Notes: generated by a model from the letters alone, not told the origin. A stretch of 7,428 bases of DNA from Planctomycetaceae bacterium (GCA_031274045.1 JAISQS010000002.1:1-7428); one strand, 5' to 3'; counted from the stretch's first letter, positions 1-6,846 are shown. Program-made: numbers and translations.

Positions 1-113
1 TTTCCGTTGTCCGCAAATATCTCCATCTCGTCAAAGTCCAAATCCCAAGTTAATTCGGATTCGTCTTCTTGATTTATTTTTTTATCTTGTGATTTGTTGT
101 CATCTTGAGACAC
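1..113 (-). CDS. 5' part of an unidentified gene with an acidic N-terminus
   Basis: Only the first 37 codons lie in the window; the gene runs off the left edge. Reading leftward from a GTG at 113-111, the frame stays open and begins MSQDDNKSQDKK, then continues with an acidic stretch including ELTWDLDFDEMEIF. The start is chosen because AAGGAG (complement of 121-126) lies 7 nt upstream, an ideal spacing. An ATG at 130-128 lies between that site and the GTG but in another frame, and it reaches a stop within ten codons. No signal peptide or membrane segment is visible; the N-terminus is hydrophilic and rich in Asp, Glu, Asn, Gln and Lys, suggesting a cytoplasmic protein with a disordered lead-in. 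The gene is divergent from dnaG. I do not recognise the family and assign no function. Confidence 0.7.
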   Translation of the reverse strand, partial: MSQDDNKSQDKKINQEDESELTWDLDFDEMEIFADNG

Positions 114-120
114 GTCGGCT

Positions 121-126
121 CTCCTT
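121..126 (-). promoter_or_regulatory. Ribosome binding site deciding the GTG start at 113
   Basis: On the minus strand the sequence reads AAGGAG, then a 7-nt spacer, then GTG. This is close to the anti-Shine-Dalgarno complement at optimal spacing. It favours the GTG start over the out-of-frame ATG that overlaps the upstream flank. Confidence 0.7.
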
Positions 127-519
127 CATACGAAAACAATACGCTAAAAATTTACGGACAATATATATCCTGTGGTTAAAATACAGATGAACGCTTGCGA
201 ATATTGCATACTCCACAACCAGACTCGTCGGCATTTTGGGTAGCCAAAAATAAATGATTTTTCCGATTTTTATTGATAATTTACAGGAAGGTGAGGGAAG
301 GCAATGGAAAGTTTTTTGTAATATATTACTGAAATGCCTCAACATTGTTGTAAATAAGGTTTGTTTTTTCTACAGCGTTGAAGTATTTCACTGATATATT
401 GCGATTTTTTTAGTGAATGCGAAATCAACGAAATTTTACGATACTCTTTACATTTTCAAATTCCATCTAACAAACGTAATCAATATAATTTCGATAACAG
501 AAATCGGTAAAAAATTCCT

Positions 520-663
520 AGCGTTCAGGAGGTCGCAGGTGGATGAAAAATACACGGGAAAACGATAGTTCGTAACAAAACAGGGATTTTAGCACAATGC
601 CTTTGCTTTTACAGCGTTTAGTGAGTGTATTTTATCTATTTTACCTACGACCTCGTGAACGCT
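520..663. repeat. Large imperfect inverted repeat upstream of the dnaG promoter
   Basis: The 21 nt at 520-540 (AGCGTTCAGGAGGTCGCAGG plus T) match the reverse complement of 643-663 at 19 of 21 positions by eye. The pairing resumes further in: AAAATACAC at 547-555 pairs perfectly with GTGTATTTT at 625-633. A 6/9-nt internal loop separates the two stems, and about 69 nt form the terminal loop (556-624). No T-tract follows either arm, so it is not an intrinsic terminator. The left arm resembles a tRNA variable-loop/T-arm half, but no complete tRNA fold is present. It could be an unrecognised structured RNA, a protein-binding site or a relic of an inserted element. Confidence 0.65.
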
Positions 664-732
664 GGTCAATTAGACCCCTTCGTTGGGTTCGTAGCTCAAA
701 AAATAACTGCGGAAGAATTTTTCAAATTCGTA

Positions 733-761
733 TTGACCTGATTTTAAAAATTTAGTATACT
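733..761 (+). promoter_or_regulatory. Housekeeping sigma-70 type promoter for dnaG-rpoD
   Basis: TTGACC at 733-738 and TATACT at 756-761 each differ from the consensus -35 and -10 hexamers by one base, with a 17-nt spacer, which is the optimum. The spacer and upstream flank are A/T-rich. Predicted transcription would begin near 768, giving a leader of about 170 nt before the dnaG start at 937. Since the operon encodes the primary sigma factor that reads this promoter class, self-regulation of sigma supply is plausible, but this is inference. Confidence 0.7.
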
Positions 762-807
762 CCGCCCCGCGCTCGTTGATGTGTCTTATTTTTGCGTGTG
801 AAAATGG

Positions 808-845
808 AGTTTTGGTTGATGTTGGTAGTTTTGGTTGATGTTGGT
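808..845 (+). repeat. Tandem duplication of 19 bp in the dnaG leader
   Basis: The unit AGTTTTGGTTGATGTTGGT occurs twice in perfect tandem (808-826 and 827-845). It is followed by further T/G-rich sequence with TTTGGAT-like echoes up to about 870. The repeat lies between the predicted transcription start and the dnaG start, so it would be in the mRNA leader. It looks like a recent slippage product. Confidence 0.85.
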
Positions 846-936
846 ATTGTTTGGATTTGGTTTGGATTTTTTTGCGAGCGGTAATTGATTCTTTATTGTT
901 TTGAGAAAAGGAGTTCCCTCTGACGGGGTAAATATC

Positions 937-3162
937 GTGTCCGATAACAGAAGAACACCCTACGATGATCTCGCCACTGTCAAGGAACGTATTCGTGACG
1001 CGATCGATATTGTTGCTCTTGTTGAGCAATATGTTCCCCTTCGGCGCGTAGGTCGTAATTATGTTGGTCGCTGTCCCTGGCATGACGATTCGCGACCGAG
1101 TTTTTACGTTAATCCCGAACGGCAGACATTCAAATGCTGGGTGTGCAATATCGGCGGCGACATTTTCTCATTCATAATGAAACAAGAAAATACATCCTTC
1201 AAAGAAGCACTTGAAATACTCGCCGACAAAGCCGGAATTACATTGCCCAAAAAAAGCAAACCAATCTACATCACAAAAAATTCCGACCCCAACAATCCAC
1301 AAAACCAATCATACAACAACACAGACCTCCAACCAGAACACGAAACCACCGAAATCACACGCAAACAACTCCTCAACGCAACCGATTGGCTCGCAAAAAT
1401 CTACAACGACGCATTGCAAAATCATCACGAATCCGAACCCGTTAAAAAATACCTCAAAGATCGCGGCATCGATAACAACGAAATAAAAAAATTCCAAATC
1501 GGTTACGCCCCATACGAGCAAAATTGGCTAGTCAACAAAGTCAACGCCAACCAAGAAAAATTACAAATCCTCGAAATCGTCGGCAACTTGATCAACGCAG
1601 ATAAATCATACGACCAACAAGATAACGTTGCGCAAAATACACCAAATAATTTGCCCAAACAACTCAACAACAGTTTTAACAACACACGTTATTACGATCG
1701 CTTTCGCGGCAGATTGATGTTTCCGATTCGCGATACACAAAACCGCACCATCGCATTCGGCGGGCGAGTTATACCCGACGGATTGCAAAAAAGCAAAGCC
1801 AAATATATCAATTCACCCGAAACGCCTCTCTTCTCAAAACATCATACGCTTTACGGACTTGATATTGCGAAGTTGAAGATGAAGGAGACACGCCGCGCGA
1901 TCATCATGGAAGGTTACACCGATTGCATTATCGCGCATAAATTCGGATTCGGTGATTCTGTTGCTGTTCTCGGGACGGCATTGGGATCAGAACACATTAA
2001 AATTTTGAAGCGTTATGTTGACAAAATGATACTTGTCCTTGACGGCGACGAAGCGGGGCGAAAAAGAGCCGACCAAGTAATGGAACTTTTCGTTGCGCAA
2101 GGAGTCGATATGTCAATTTTGACTTTGCCGAACAACAGCGACCCATGCGAATTTTTGCTCGAACACGGCGCAGACGCTTTTGAACTGCTGCTCAAAACCG
2201 AATCAGTCAACGTACTCGAACACGCATTCCAATCACTCACCAAAGGAATCGACTTGCAAAATGATATTGTCGCTTCAACAAACGCACTCGACACGATACT
2301 GACAATAATTGCCCAATCGCCTACAAATTCAAGCACGCCAGACGATCCAATCCGAATACGAATCGAAAAAACACTCCAAAATCTTGCACACCGTTTTAAC
2401 GTTACCGAGCGTTTAATTTGGGACAGATTTCGTGAGAAACAGAATCGGGCAAAGGACAAAAAATATAATTCGTCCGCCGTAAATTTGCCTGTTGAAAATT
2501 TATCAGATGTTGCCGAATCGGAGTGGGAATTAGAAAATCAAAACGATGCGGCAATGTGGAATTCGGCGGAGTTGTTGCCGGACCATCTTGAGCGTGCAAT
2601 GTTGGAACTTTGGCTATCGGATGCGACATCAATTTATGAATTTTGGGAATCTGTTCCGATTGATCGTTGCCGTTCGCCGATAACGGTTGCGATTTACAAG
2701 AAGTGCAATGAGCTTATTGATCGTGATAGGTTGGTAAATTTTGGTAACTTGATAGTTGCTTTTGATAGTCCGCGAATGAAGAATTATCTTGATGAAGTTG
2801 CGGCGGAAGGCGAGCAGAAGTTGTTTGCAATGCAGATGTCAAAAGGCAAGATTGATCCGAATTATCAAGCGAATACAGACACAGACGGCAACTTAGACGA
2901 ACTCAATGAAATCGTGCAAAATACAGAACAACATGAGTTGGCGAAAGAGAAATTTGATCCTGAATTGAGGGCGAAATTGATTCGGGAGATTATTGAGGGT
3001 TTTGACCGCAGGGATGCGGAGCGAAACAGGATGATTGATGAGAATCAACTACGCGGCAATTCTCTCTCAGAGGAAGAGAAAGAGCGGAAGTTGATCCAAG
3101 TGCGGGAAGCCTTGCGGCAGAAGCAGGAGGATAAACGGAAGAGGTTTGAATTTGGTAATTAA
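937..3162 (+). CDS. dnaG: DNA primase
   Basis: DnaG synthesises RNA primers at the replication fork and works with the replicative helicase in the cytoplasm. Numbered from the GTG at 937 (741 residues), a CHC2 zinc finger is visible as C46-x2-H49-x17-C67-x2-C70. The catalytic core shows RFRGRLMFP (255-263) and FGGR (274-277). The Toprim fold shows EGYTD (325-329), DGDEAG (369-374) and DPCEFL (402-407), which carry the acidic metal ligands. The remaining C-terminal part, from about 490, is poorly conserved, as expected of the helicase-binding region, and ends in a charged, probably helical tail. At 741 residues it is longer than the usual roughly 600. Part of the excess is Asn/Gln-rich insertions at about 105-140 and 205-250. 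The start is uncertain: an in-frame TTG at 901 would add 12 residues, and an AAAGGAG at 907-913 is 23 nt from the GTG, too far for a normal ribosome site. It is followed after 29 bp by rpoD. Confidence 0.95.
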   Translation: MSDNRRTPYDDLATVKERIRDAIDIVALVEQYVPLRRVGRNYVGRCPWHDDSRPSFYVNPERQTFKCWVCNIGGDIFSFIMKQENTSFKEALEILADKAGITLPKKSKPIYITKNSDPNNPQNQSYNNTDLQPEHETTEITRKQLLNATDWLAKIYNDALQNHHESEPVKKYLKDRGIDNNEIKKFQIGYAPYEQNWLVNKVNANQEKLQILEIVGNLINADKSYDQQDNVAQNTPNNLPKQLNNSFNNTRYYDRFRGRLMFPIRDTQNRTIAFGGRVIPDGLQKSKAKYINSPETPLFSKHHTLYGLDIAKLKMKETRRAIIMEGYTDCIIAHKFGFGDSVAVLGTALGSEHIKILKRYVDKMILVLDGDEAGRKRADQVMELFVAQGVDMSILTLPNNSDPCEFLLEHGADAFELLLKTESVNVLEHAFQSLTKGIDLQNDIVASTNALDTILTIIAQSPTNSSTPDDPIRIRIEKTLQNLAHRFNVTERLIWDRFREKQNRAKDKKYNSSAVNLPVENLSDVAESEWELENQNDAAMWNSAELLPDHLERAMLELWLSDATSIYEFWESVPIDRCRSPITVAIYKKCNELIDRDRLVNFGNLIVAFDSPRMKNYLDEVAAEGEQKLFAMQMSKGKIDPNYQANTDTDGNLDELNEIVQNTEQHELAKEKFDPELRAKLIREIIEGFDRRDAERNRMIDENQLRGNSLSEEEKERKLIQVREALRQKQEDKRKRFEFGN

Positions 3163-3174
3163 AAACCATAAAAA

Positions 3175-3180
3175 AAGGAG
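3175..3180 (+). promoter_or_regulatory. Ribosome binding site of rpoD
   Basis: AAGGAG at the end of an A-rich run lies 11 nt before the ATG at 3192, inside the 29-bp gap after the dnaG stop. It supports independent translation initiation of rpoD on a shared dnaG-rpoD transcript and fixes the start codon. Confidence 0.75.
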
Positions 3181-3191
3181 TAACGTAAACA

Positions 3192-5081
3192 ATGGAATGT
3201 TGCGAATATCGCGAAGTGTCTAACGACAAAAAATCGGCTAGACGGAACGATTATGATGAGAGTGTAAATCATATTCATGAGGATGATTTGTCGGAGATAT
3301 TTAGAACGGTCGATATGTTAGACCGTCTTGGAACGGAACGTAATCGGATAGAGGATGACGAGGCAGACTTTTTCGTACAAATAACGGAAAACCGCATCGG
3401 ATTTATTGAGCATGATGCCGAAATCGATGAGGACTACGAAGATGACGACAACGCCGCGACAGCCAATCAAGACTCGTCAAATAACACAAAAAATAATCAA
3501 AACACAATTATCGTTTCAGAAATGATCGACGATAATTTACAGGATAATATCAACAACGACGAGATCGGTAATTGTGAAAACAATAAAGAAGGCAACAAAG
3601 AAATCGATATTGCTTCCTCAATTTTGCCGCCGGAACAAGATAAATGGAGCAGCGATCCGATTCGTCTTTATCTTGCTCAAATGGCAAATATTCCGCTGTT
3701 GACAAAGGAACAAGAGATTGAAATCTCAAAGCGGATTGAGAAGGGTCGGCGAGAATTTCGTAGAGCAGTGCTTGGTTCGCCGCTCGGTTTGCAGACTGCT
3801 TTTCAGACATTGACGCAGGTGTTTCACGGCGAACTCGCTTTTGAACGAACAATAAAAATGTCCCTCTCCGAACAACTCTCAAAAGAACAAATCCAACGCC
3901 GAATGCCGAATAATTTACGAACGATTGCGCCGATATTGGAGGCGATGTCGAGTGAATTTGAGGTTCTTGTACGAAAAAGCAGCAACGAAAATGACAAGGC
4001 TTTTGCCCGAAAACGATTCGTACAACATCGCTTCCACGCGTTAAATTTGGTTGAGGAACTGAGTCTGCGAAACCGCCGCGTTCACGCATTGATGAAACAA
4101 CTCGAATCAATCTCAGAAAGAATGCACGAAATCATCAACATTTTGGACGATCAATCTTTGAACCTAACGCAGGATCGCCGGAAATTTTTAAGAAAAGAAT
4201 TGCGCAACTTGATAATGAAAACGCAGGAAAGCCCGCGAAGTTTGAAGAATCGTTGCAAAAAAATGCGATTGCATCTCAAAGAATACGAACAAGCAAAAAG
4301 CGATTTTTCAAGAAGCAATCTCAGATTGGTAGTTTCTGTCGCAAAAAAATACCGCAACAGAGGAATAAATTTTCTCGATCTGATCCAAGAAGGAAACACC
4401 GGTCTAATGCGAGCCGTCGATAAATTTGAACACCAACGCGGATTCAAATTTTCAACTTACGCAACTTGGTGGATTCGACAAGCAATAACAAGAGCAATCA
4501 CCGAACAAGCAAGAACCATCAGAATCCCCGTACACATGATCGATACCCTCTCAAAAATCAGAAGCACAACCCGAATGCTCTACCAAGAATCAGGTCACGA
4601 ACCAAGTATGCAAGATATTGCTGACGCGGCTGGAATGTGTGTGGATGATGTGTGCAGGATTACGCAGATGGGAATAAATCCGATCAGTCTTGAGCTTCCG
4701 GTTGGTGAGTGTGAGGATAATTGTTTTGGTGAATTTGTTGCCGACACGAGTTTTGATAAACCGGAAAAATCCGCGTCAAATGAACTCTTGCGCAAAGAAA
4801 TAACAAAAATGCTAAAGTCACTCACGCCAAGAGAACGCCAAGTTATAAGATTACGTTTTGGGCTTGACAACGGGTATTCGTACACGTTGGAAGAGGTCGG
4901 AAAAATCTTCAAAGTAACTCGCGAACGTGTACGCCAAATTGAAGCCAAAGCCGTCGAAAAATTGCAACAACCTTCGCGTTGCCGAGCGTTGGCTGGGTTC
5001 TTGTCGGGTGTCAATTCAGAAGAATGCCGCACAGTTTATTCCGGTGAAAACGATGCGTACTGCGCAGCCGCACAATCATAA
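3192..5081 (+). CDS. rpoD: RNA polymerase primary sigma factor (sigma-70, planctomycete type)
   Basis: This is the housekeeping sigma factor, which directs RNA polymerase to -10/-35 promoters. The 629-residue product starts with a poorly conserved, strongly acidic Asp/Glu/Asn-rich extension (about 1-150). Region 1.2 follows (DPIRLYLAQM at 155-164), then a long non-conserved helical insert (about 185-370). Region 2 runs from about 374 to 448 with NLRLVVSVAKKYRNRG, FLDLIQEGNTGLMRAVDKFE and YATWWIRQAI, the -10-binding and core-binding signature. Region 3 spans about 450-530. Region 4 begins near 543 with SLTPRERQVIRLRFGL and contains the helix-turn-helix TLEEVGKIFKVTRERVRQIE that reads the -35 box. 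The conserved end LQQPSRCRALAGFL is followed by an unusual tail of about 25 residues with two cysteines; the N-terminus also begins MECC. It lies directly downstream of dnaG, as in the classical macromolecular synthesis operon. Its codon composition switches abruptly near 4610. Confidence 0.97.
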   Translation: MECCEYREVSNDKKSARRNDYDESVNHIHEDDLSEIFRTVDMLDRLGTERNRIEDDEADFFVQITENRIGFIEHDAEIDEDYEDDDNAATANQDSSNNTKNNQNTIIVSEMIDDNLQDNINNDEIGNCENNKEGNKEIDIASSILPPEQDKWSSDPIRLYLAQMANIPLLTKEQEIEISKRIEKGRREFRRAVLGSPLGLQTAFQTLTQVFHGELAFERTIKMSLSEQLSKEQIQRRMPNNLRTIAPILEAMSSEFEVLVRKSSNENDKAFARKRFVQHRFHALNLVEELSLRNRRVHALMKQLESISERMHEIINILDDQSLNLTQDRRKFLRKELRNLIMKTQESPRSLKNRCKKMRLHLKEYEQAKSDFSRSNLRLVVSVAKKYRNRGINFLDLIQEGNTGLMRAVDKFEHQRGFKFSTYATWWIRQAITRAITEQARTIRIPVHMIDTLSKIRSTTRMLYQESGHEPSMQDIADAAGMCVDDVCRITQMGINPISLELPVGECEDNCFGEFVADTSFDKPEKSASNELLRKEITKMLKSLTPRERQVIRLRFGLDNGYSYTLEEVGKIFKVTRERVRQIEAKAVEKLQQPSRCRALAGFLSGVNSEECRTVYSGENDAYCAAAQS

Positions 5082-5099
5082 ATTGACGGAGAAATGTGG

Positions 5100-5204
5100 T
5101 TTTTTGAGAATACGAAACAAACAAAATAAACGAAACAAACGAAATTTTGCAATCAACACGTTTCGTTTATTTTGTGTTTTGCGTCTGTTTCGTATCTCAA
5201 AAAA
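5100..5204. repeat. AT-rich imperfect palindrome between rpoD and the next gene
   Basis: Three perfect stems nest in one structure. Positions 5100-5109 pair with 5195-5204 (10 bp), 5111-5119 with 5186-5194 (9 bp), and 5121-5136 with 5160-5175 (16 bp). A5110 is bulged, a 1/10-nt asymmetric loop separates the second and third stems, and 23 nt form the terminal loop. The arms are built from repeated ACGAAACA-type motifs; ACGAAACAAAC appears at 5112-5122 and 5130-5140. The outer ends are a T run on the left and an A run on the right, so the A run is partly in the stem and no free U-tract follows. It is therefore not a canonical intrinsic terminator, although it could protect or end the rpoD transcript. 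An operator for an unknown regulator is an alternative. Confidence 0.8.
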
Positions 5205-5255
5205 AAATTAAAATTGATTGCCGCAACAGGGCAACGTCTTACGAACATTTACAAA

Positions 5256-6827
5256 ATGAACAGACCAGCATTTCACGATATTTTTCCGTTGCCGCTTACG
5301 CCGTTTGAGGAATATATGTTTCTGGATGCGCATTCGGGTTATCCGATGGTGGTGCCGGTAACATTGGTTTTCAAGGGGAATGTTAGATTTGAAATTTTGT
5401 CAAATGCTTTTGATGAGACGGTTGCTTCGGAGCCGTTGTTTCATGCGTTGGTTCAAAAGGTCAATCGCCGGTTTTGTTGGATTGATTCCGGTTTGCAGCC
5501 TAAGTTAATTTTTACTGATGCCAATCCGATTGATCCAAACTTGCCGTATGGAATTGACGAATTTAAAAATATCTCGATTGCCGAAACGGATCGCAGCGAA
5601 ACCGATCACGGCGAAACTAATCACGAGAATCCGCAGAATAATCAAGCCGGATTTCGTTGTAGTTTTACGCCGCATGATGGCGGATTTGTGATTCGTTTGC
5701 GTATTCATCATGCTGTTTGCGATGGTATGGCGGTGTTATTATTTGTTGCGAATTGGTTTGCAAAATACGCACAAATGATCGGCGACAAAGATGAAATTGA
5801 CACGTATTACCCAAGCCCGATAAAAATTAAAGAACGCTCAAATTTGTCCATCAAATACAAACAACACATCTCAAAACTCGCGTCAACTCTCTCTTTTTAT
5901 CGTTCGACGCGTGATTGGTTTTCGCGTTATCTTTGCCGTATTCGAAATTGTAATCCGCAATTCAGTGAAGCCAATAAACACCTGATAGACGGCTGGCTCA
6001 ACAAGAATTTTTTCGACACAACAGACAACCTCAACCATACGAATCAATTTGGCAACAATCAAATTGACAACGACCGTAATACTGCCGCAAACGCCGATGA
6101 TAATTCTAACTCGAAGTTGATTTGGAGTCGTTTGCCGGAAGAGTTAGCCAATGCGATTCAGTCGCGGTTGAATGTTGTCAAGGTTGGTTTGTCTCCGTTT
6201 ATTATGGCGGAGTATTTTCGGTTTGTTCAAAGTTGGATGTTGCAGTCGGATTCGATGCCTGTTGGTGAGAGGCGAAATTGGATACGTGTTTTGTATCCGA
6301 CGAATTTTAGGTTGCCGTTGCATCGTTCTGTTCCTGCGGCGAATATTCTTGGGTTTGCGTTTATTGACCGCAAGTTTAATTCAGATTTTCGCAATGATAA
6401 TCTTTATTTTGAGCTTCATAATACGTTGACGGAGATTAGCAACATGTCGATGGGAGCGATGTTTTTAACGGGAATAGAGCTTTGTTGCCGGATTCCGTTT
6501 CTTTTGAAGCGGATTTTAACGCGGCGTTGTCTGACCAGTACAATTTTTACGACTATCGGCAATCCTTGTATTTTTCTACCTCAAAAACGTTTTCGCAGAT
6601 TACGCACGATAAAGATCGGTAATACCGATTCGGTCAATGATATTGAGTTATTGCGAATTATTGGTTCGCCTCCGTTGCGTCCGGGTACGCCGGTAAGTTT
6701 TGCGATGACAAAACAACCGAATGAAATTACGTTCTCAAATTTAATTGATGTAAGTTCATTCGGTCTCAAAAACGCCGTCCTTTTTCACAACTTATTTATT
6801 GACCATTTGAAAAAAGCCGTTTCGTAA
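5256..6827 (+). CDS. Condensation-domain / HxxxD acyltransferase-like protein
   Basis: The 523-residue product resembles the superfamily that includes NRPS condensation domains, chloramphenicol acetyltransferase, PapA-type and wax ester/diacylglycerol acyltransferases. These enzymes transfer acyl or peptidyl groups using an HHxxxDG active site. That motif is present as HHAVCDG at 151-157, preceded by the beta-strand-like FVIRLRI. The N-terminal half contains PLTPFEEYMF (13-22) and EPLFHALVQ (59-67), and the C-terminal half contains LSPFIMAEYFRFV, YPTNFRLPLH and TTIGNP, similar to the second lobe of the family. A hydrophobic, cysteine-containing segment near 399-420 may contact a lipid or membrane. 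Low-complexity insertions occur at 108-130 and 253-286. No DFGWG motif was seen. The ATG at 5256 is preferred because an upstream TTG extension would place coding sequence inside the palindrome; no good ribosome site is visible. Substrate and pathway are unknown, and adjacent carrier or adenylation genes are not in the window. Confidence 0.75.
   Translation: MNRPAFHDIFPLPLTPFEEYMFLDAHSGYPMVVPVTLVFKGNVRFEILSNAFDETVASEPLFHALVQKVNRRFCWIDSGLQPKLIFTDANPIDPNLPYGIDEFKNISIAETDRSETDHGETNHENPQNNQAGFRCSFTPHDGGFVIRLRIHHAVCDGMAVLLFVANWFAKYAQMIGDKDEIDTYYPSPIKIKERSNLSIKYKQHISKLASTLSFYRSTRDWFSRYLCRIRNCNPQFSEANKHLIDGWLNKNFFDTTDNLNHTNQFGNNQIDNDRNTAANADDNSNSKLIWSRLPEELANAIQSRLNVVKVGLSPFIMAEYFRFVQSWMLQSDSMPVGERRNWIRVLYPTNFRLPLHRSVPAANILGFAFIDRKFNSDFRNDNLYFELHNTLTEISNMSMGAMFLTGIELCCRIPFLLKRILTRRCLTSTIFTTIGNPCIFLPQKRFRRLRTIKIGNTDSVNDIELLRIIGSPPLRPGTPVSFAMTKQPNEITFSNLIDVSSFGLKNAVLFHNLFIDHLKKAVS
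5583..5627 (+). repeat. Three degenerate 15-bp tandem repeats inside the acyltransferase-like gene
   Basis: Three 15-nt units (5583-5597, 5598-5612, 5613-5627) encode ETDRS, ETDHG and ETNHE (residues 110-124). The unit length keeps the reading frame. The repeat forms a hydrophilic loop ahead of the HHxxxDG strand, in a position likely to tolerate length change. Confidence 0.75.
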
Positions 6828-6846
6828 GGGCGACCGCCTTGTTATA

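Larger units (their letters stand above)
114..732. other. Long divergent intergenic region without a convincing gene
   Basis: This AT-rich stretch separates the minus-strand gene from the dnaG promoter. I see no open frame with a credible start, ribosome binding site and protein-like composition on either strand. A 9-nt direct repeat TACAGCGTT occurs at 371-379 and 610-618. A large inverted repeat occupies 520-663, and a small hairpin (GGTC, 5-nt loop, GACC) lies at 664-676. No convincing promoter for the leftward gene was found; T/A-rich boxes on the minus strand around 155-165 are too weak to call. No tRNA, rRNA or other standard RNA gene was recognised. Confidence 0.6.

Noticed and set aside
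100..345. Minus-strand open frame of 81 codons in the left intergenic region
   Set aside because: It overlaps in another frame the GTG start and ribosome site of the gene at 1-113, which fits the sequence far better.
515..540. tRNA-like anticodon-stem and T-arm half
   Set aside because: A 4-bp stem with a 7-nt loop can be drawn, but the loop lacks U at position 33 and neither a D-arm, an acceptor stem nor a complete T loop follows.
543..575. Ten-codon frame MKNTRENDSS preceded by AGGAGG at 527-532
   Set aside because: The AGGAGG belongs to the left arm of the inverted repeat and the peptide is too short to support; most likely coincidence.
670..1083. Minus-strand open frame of 137 codons overlapping the dnaG promoter and start
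   Set aside because: It runs antisense through the zinc-finger coding part of dnaG and the plus-strand promoter, has no visible ribosome site, and its composition mirrors the opposite strand.
3550..4110. Minus-strand frame of 186 codons inside rpoD
   Set aside because: It is antisense to the in-frame sigma factor, with no ribosome site and no recognisable domain.
4927..5211. Plus-strand frame of 94 codons starting inside the end of rpoD
   Set aside because: It overlaps conserved region 4 of rpoD in another frame and then reads through the AT-rich palindrome, giving Lys/Arg/Asn repeats only.
5172..5255. TTG-initiated 28-codon extension of the acyltransferase-like protein
   Set aside because: It would translate the right arm of the palindrome into a Lys-rich, unconserved-looking leader; the ATG at 5256 is directly followed by the family-like N-terminus.
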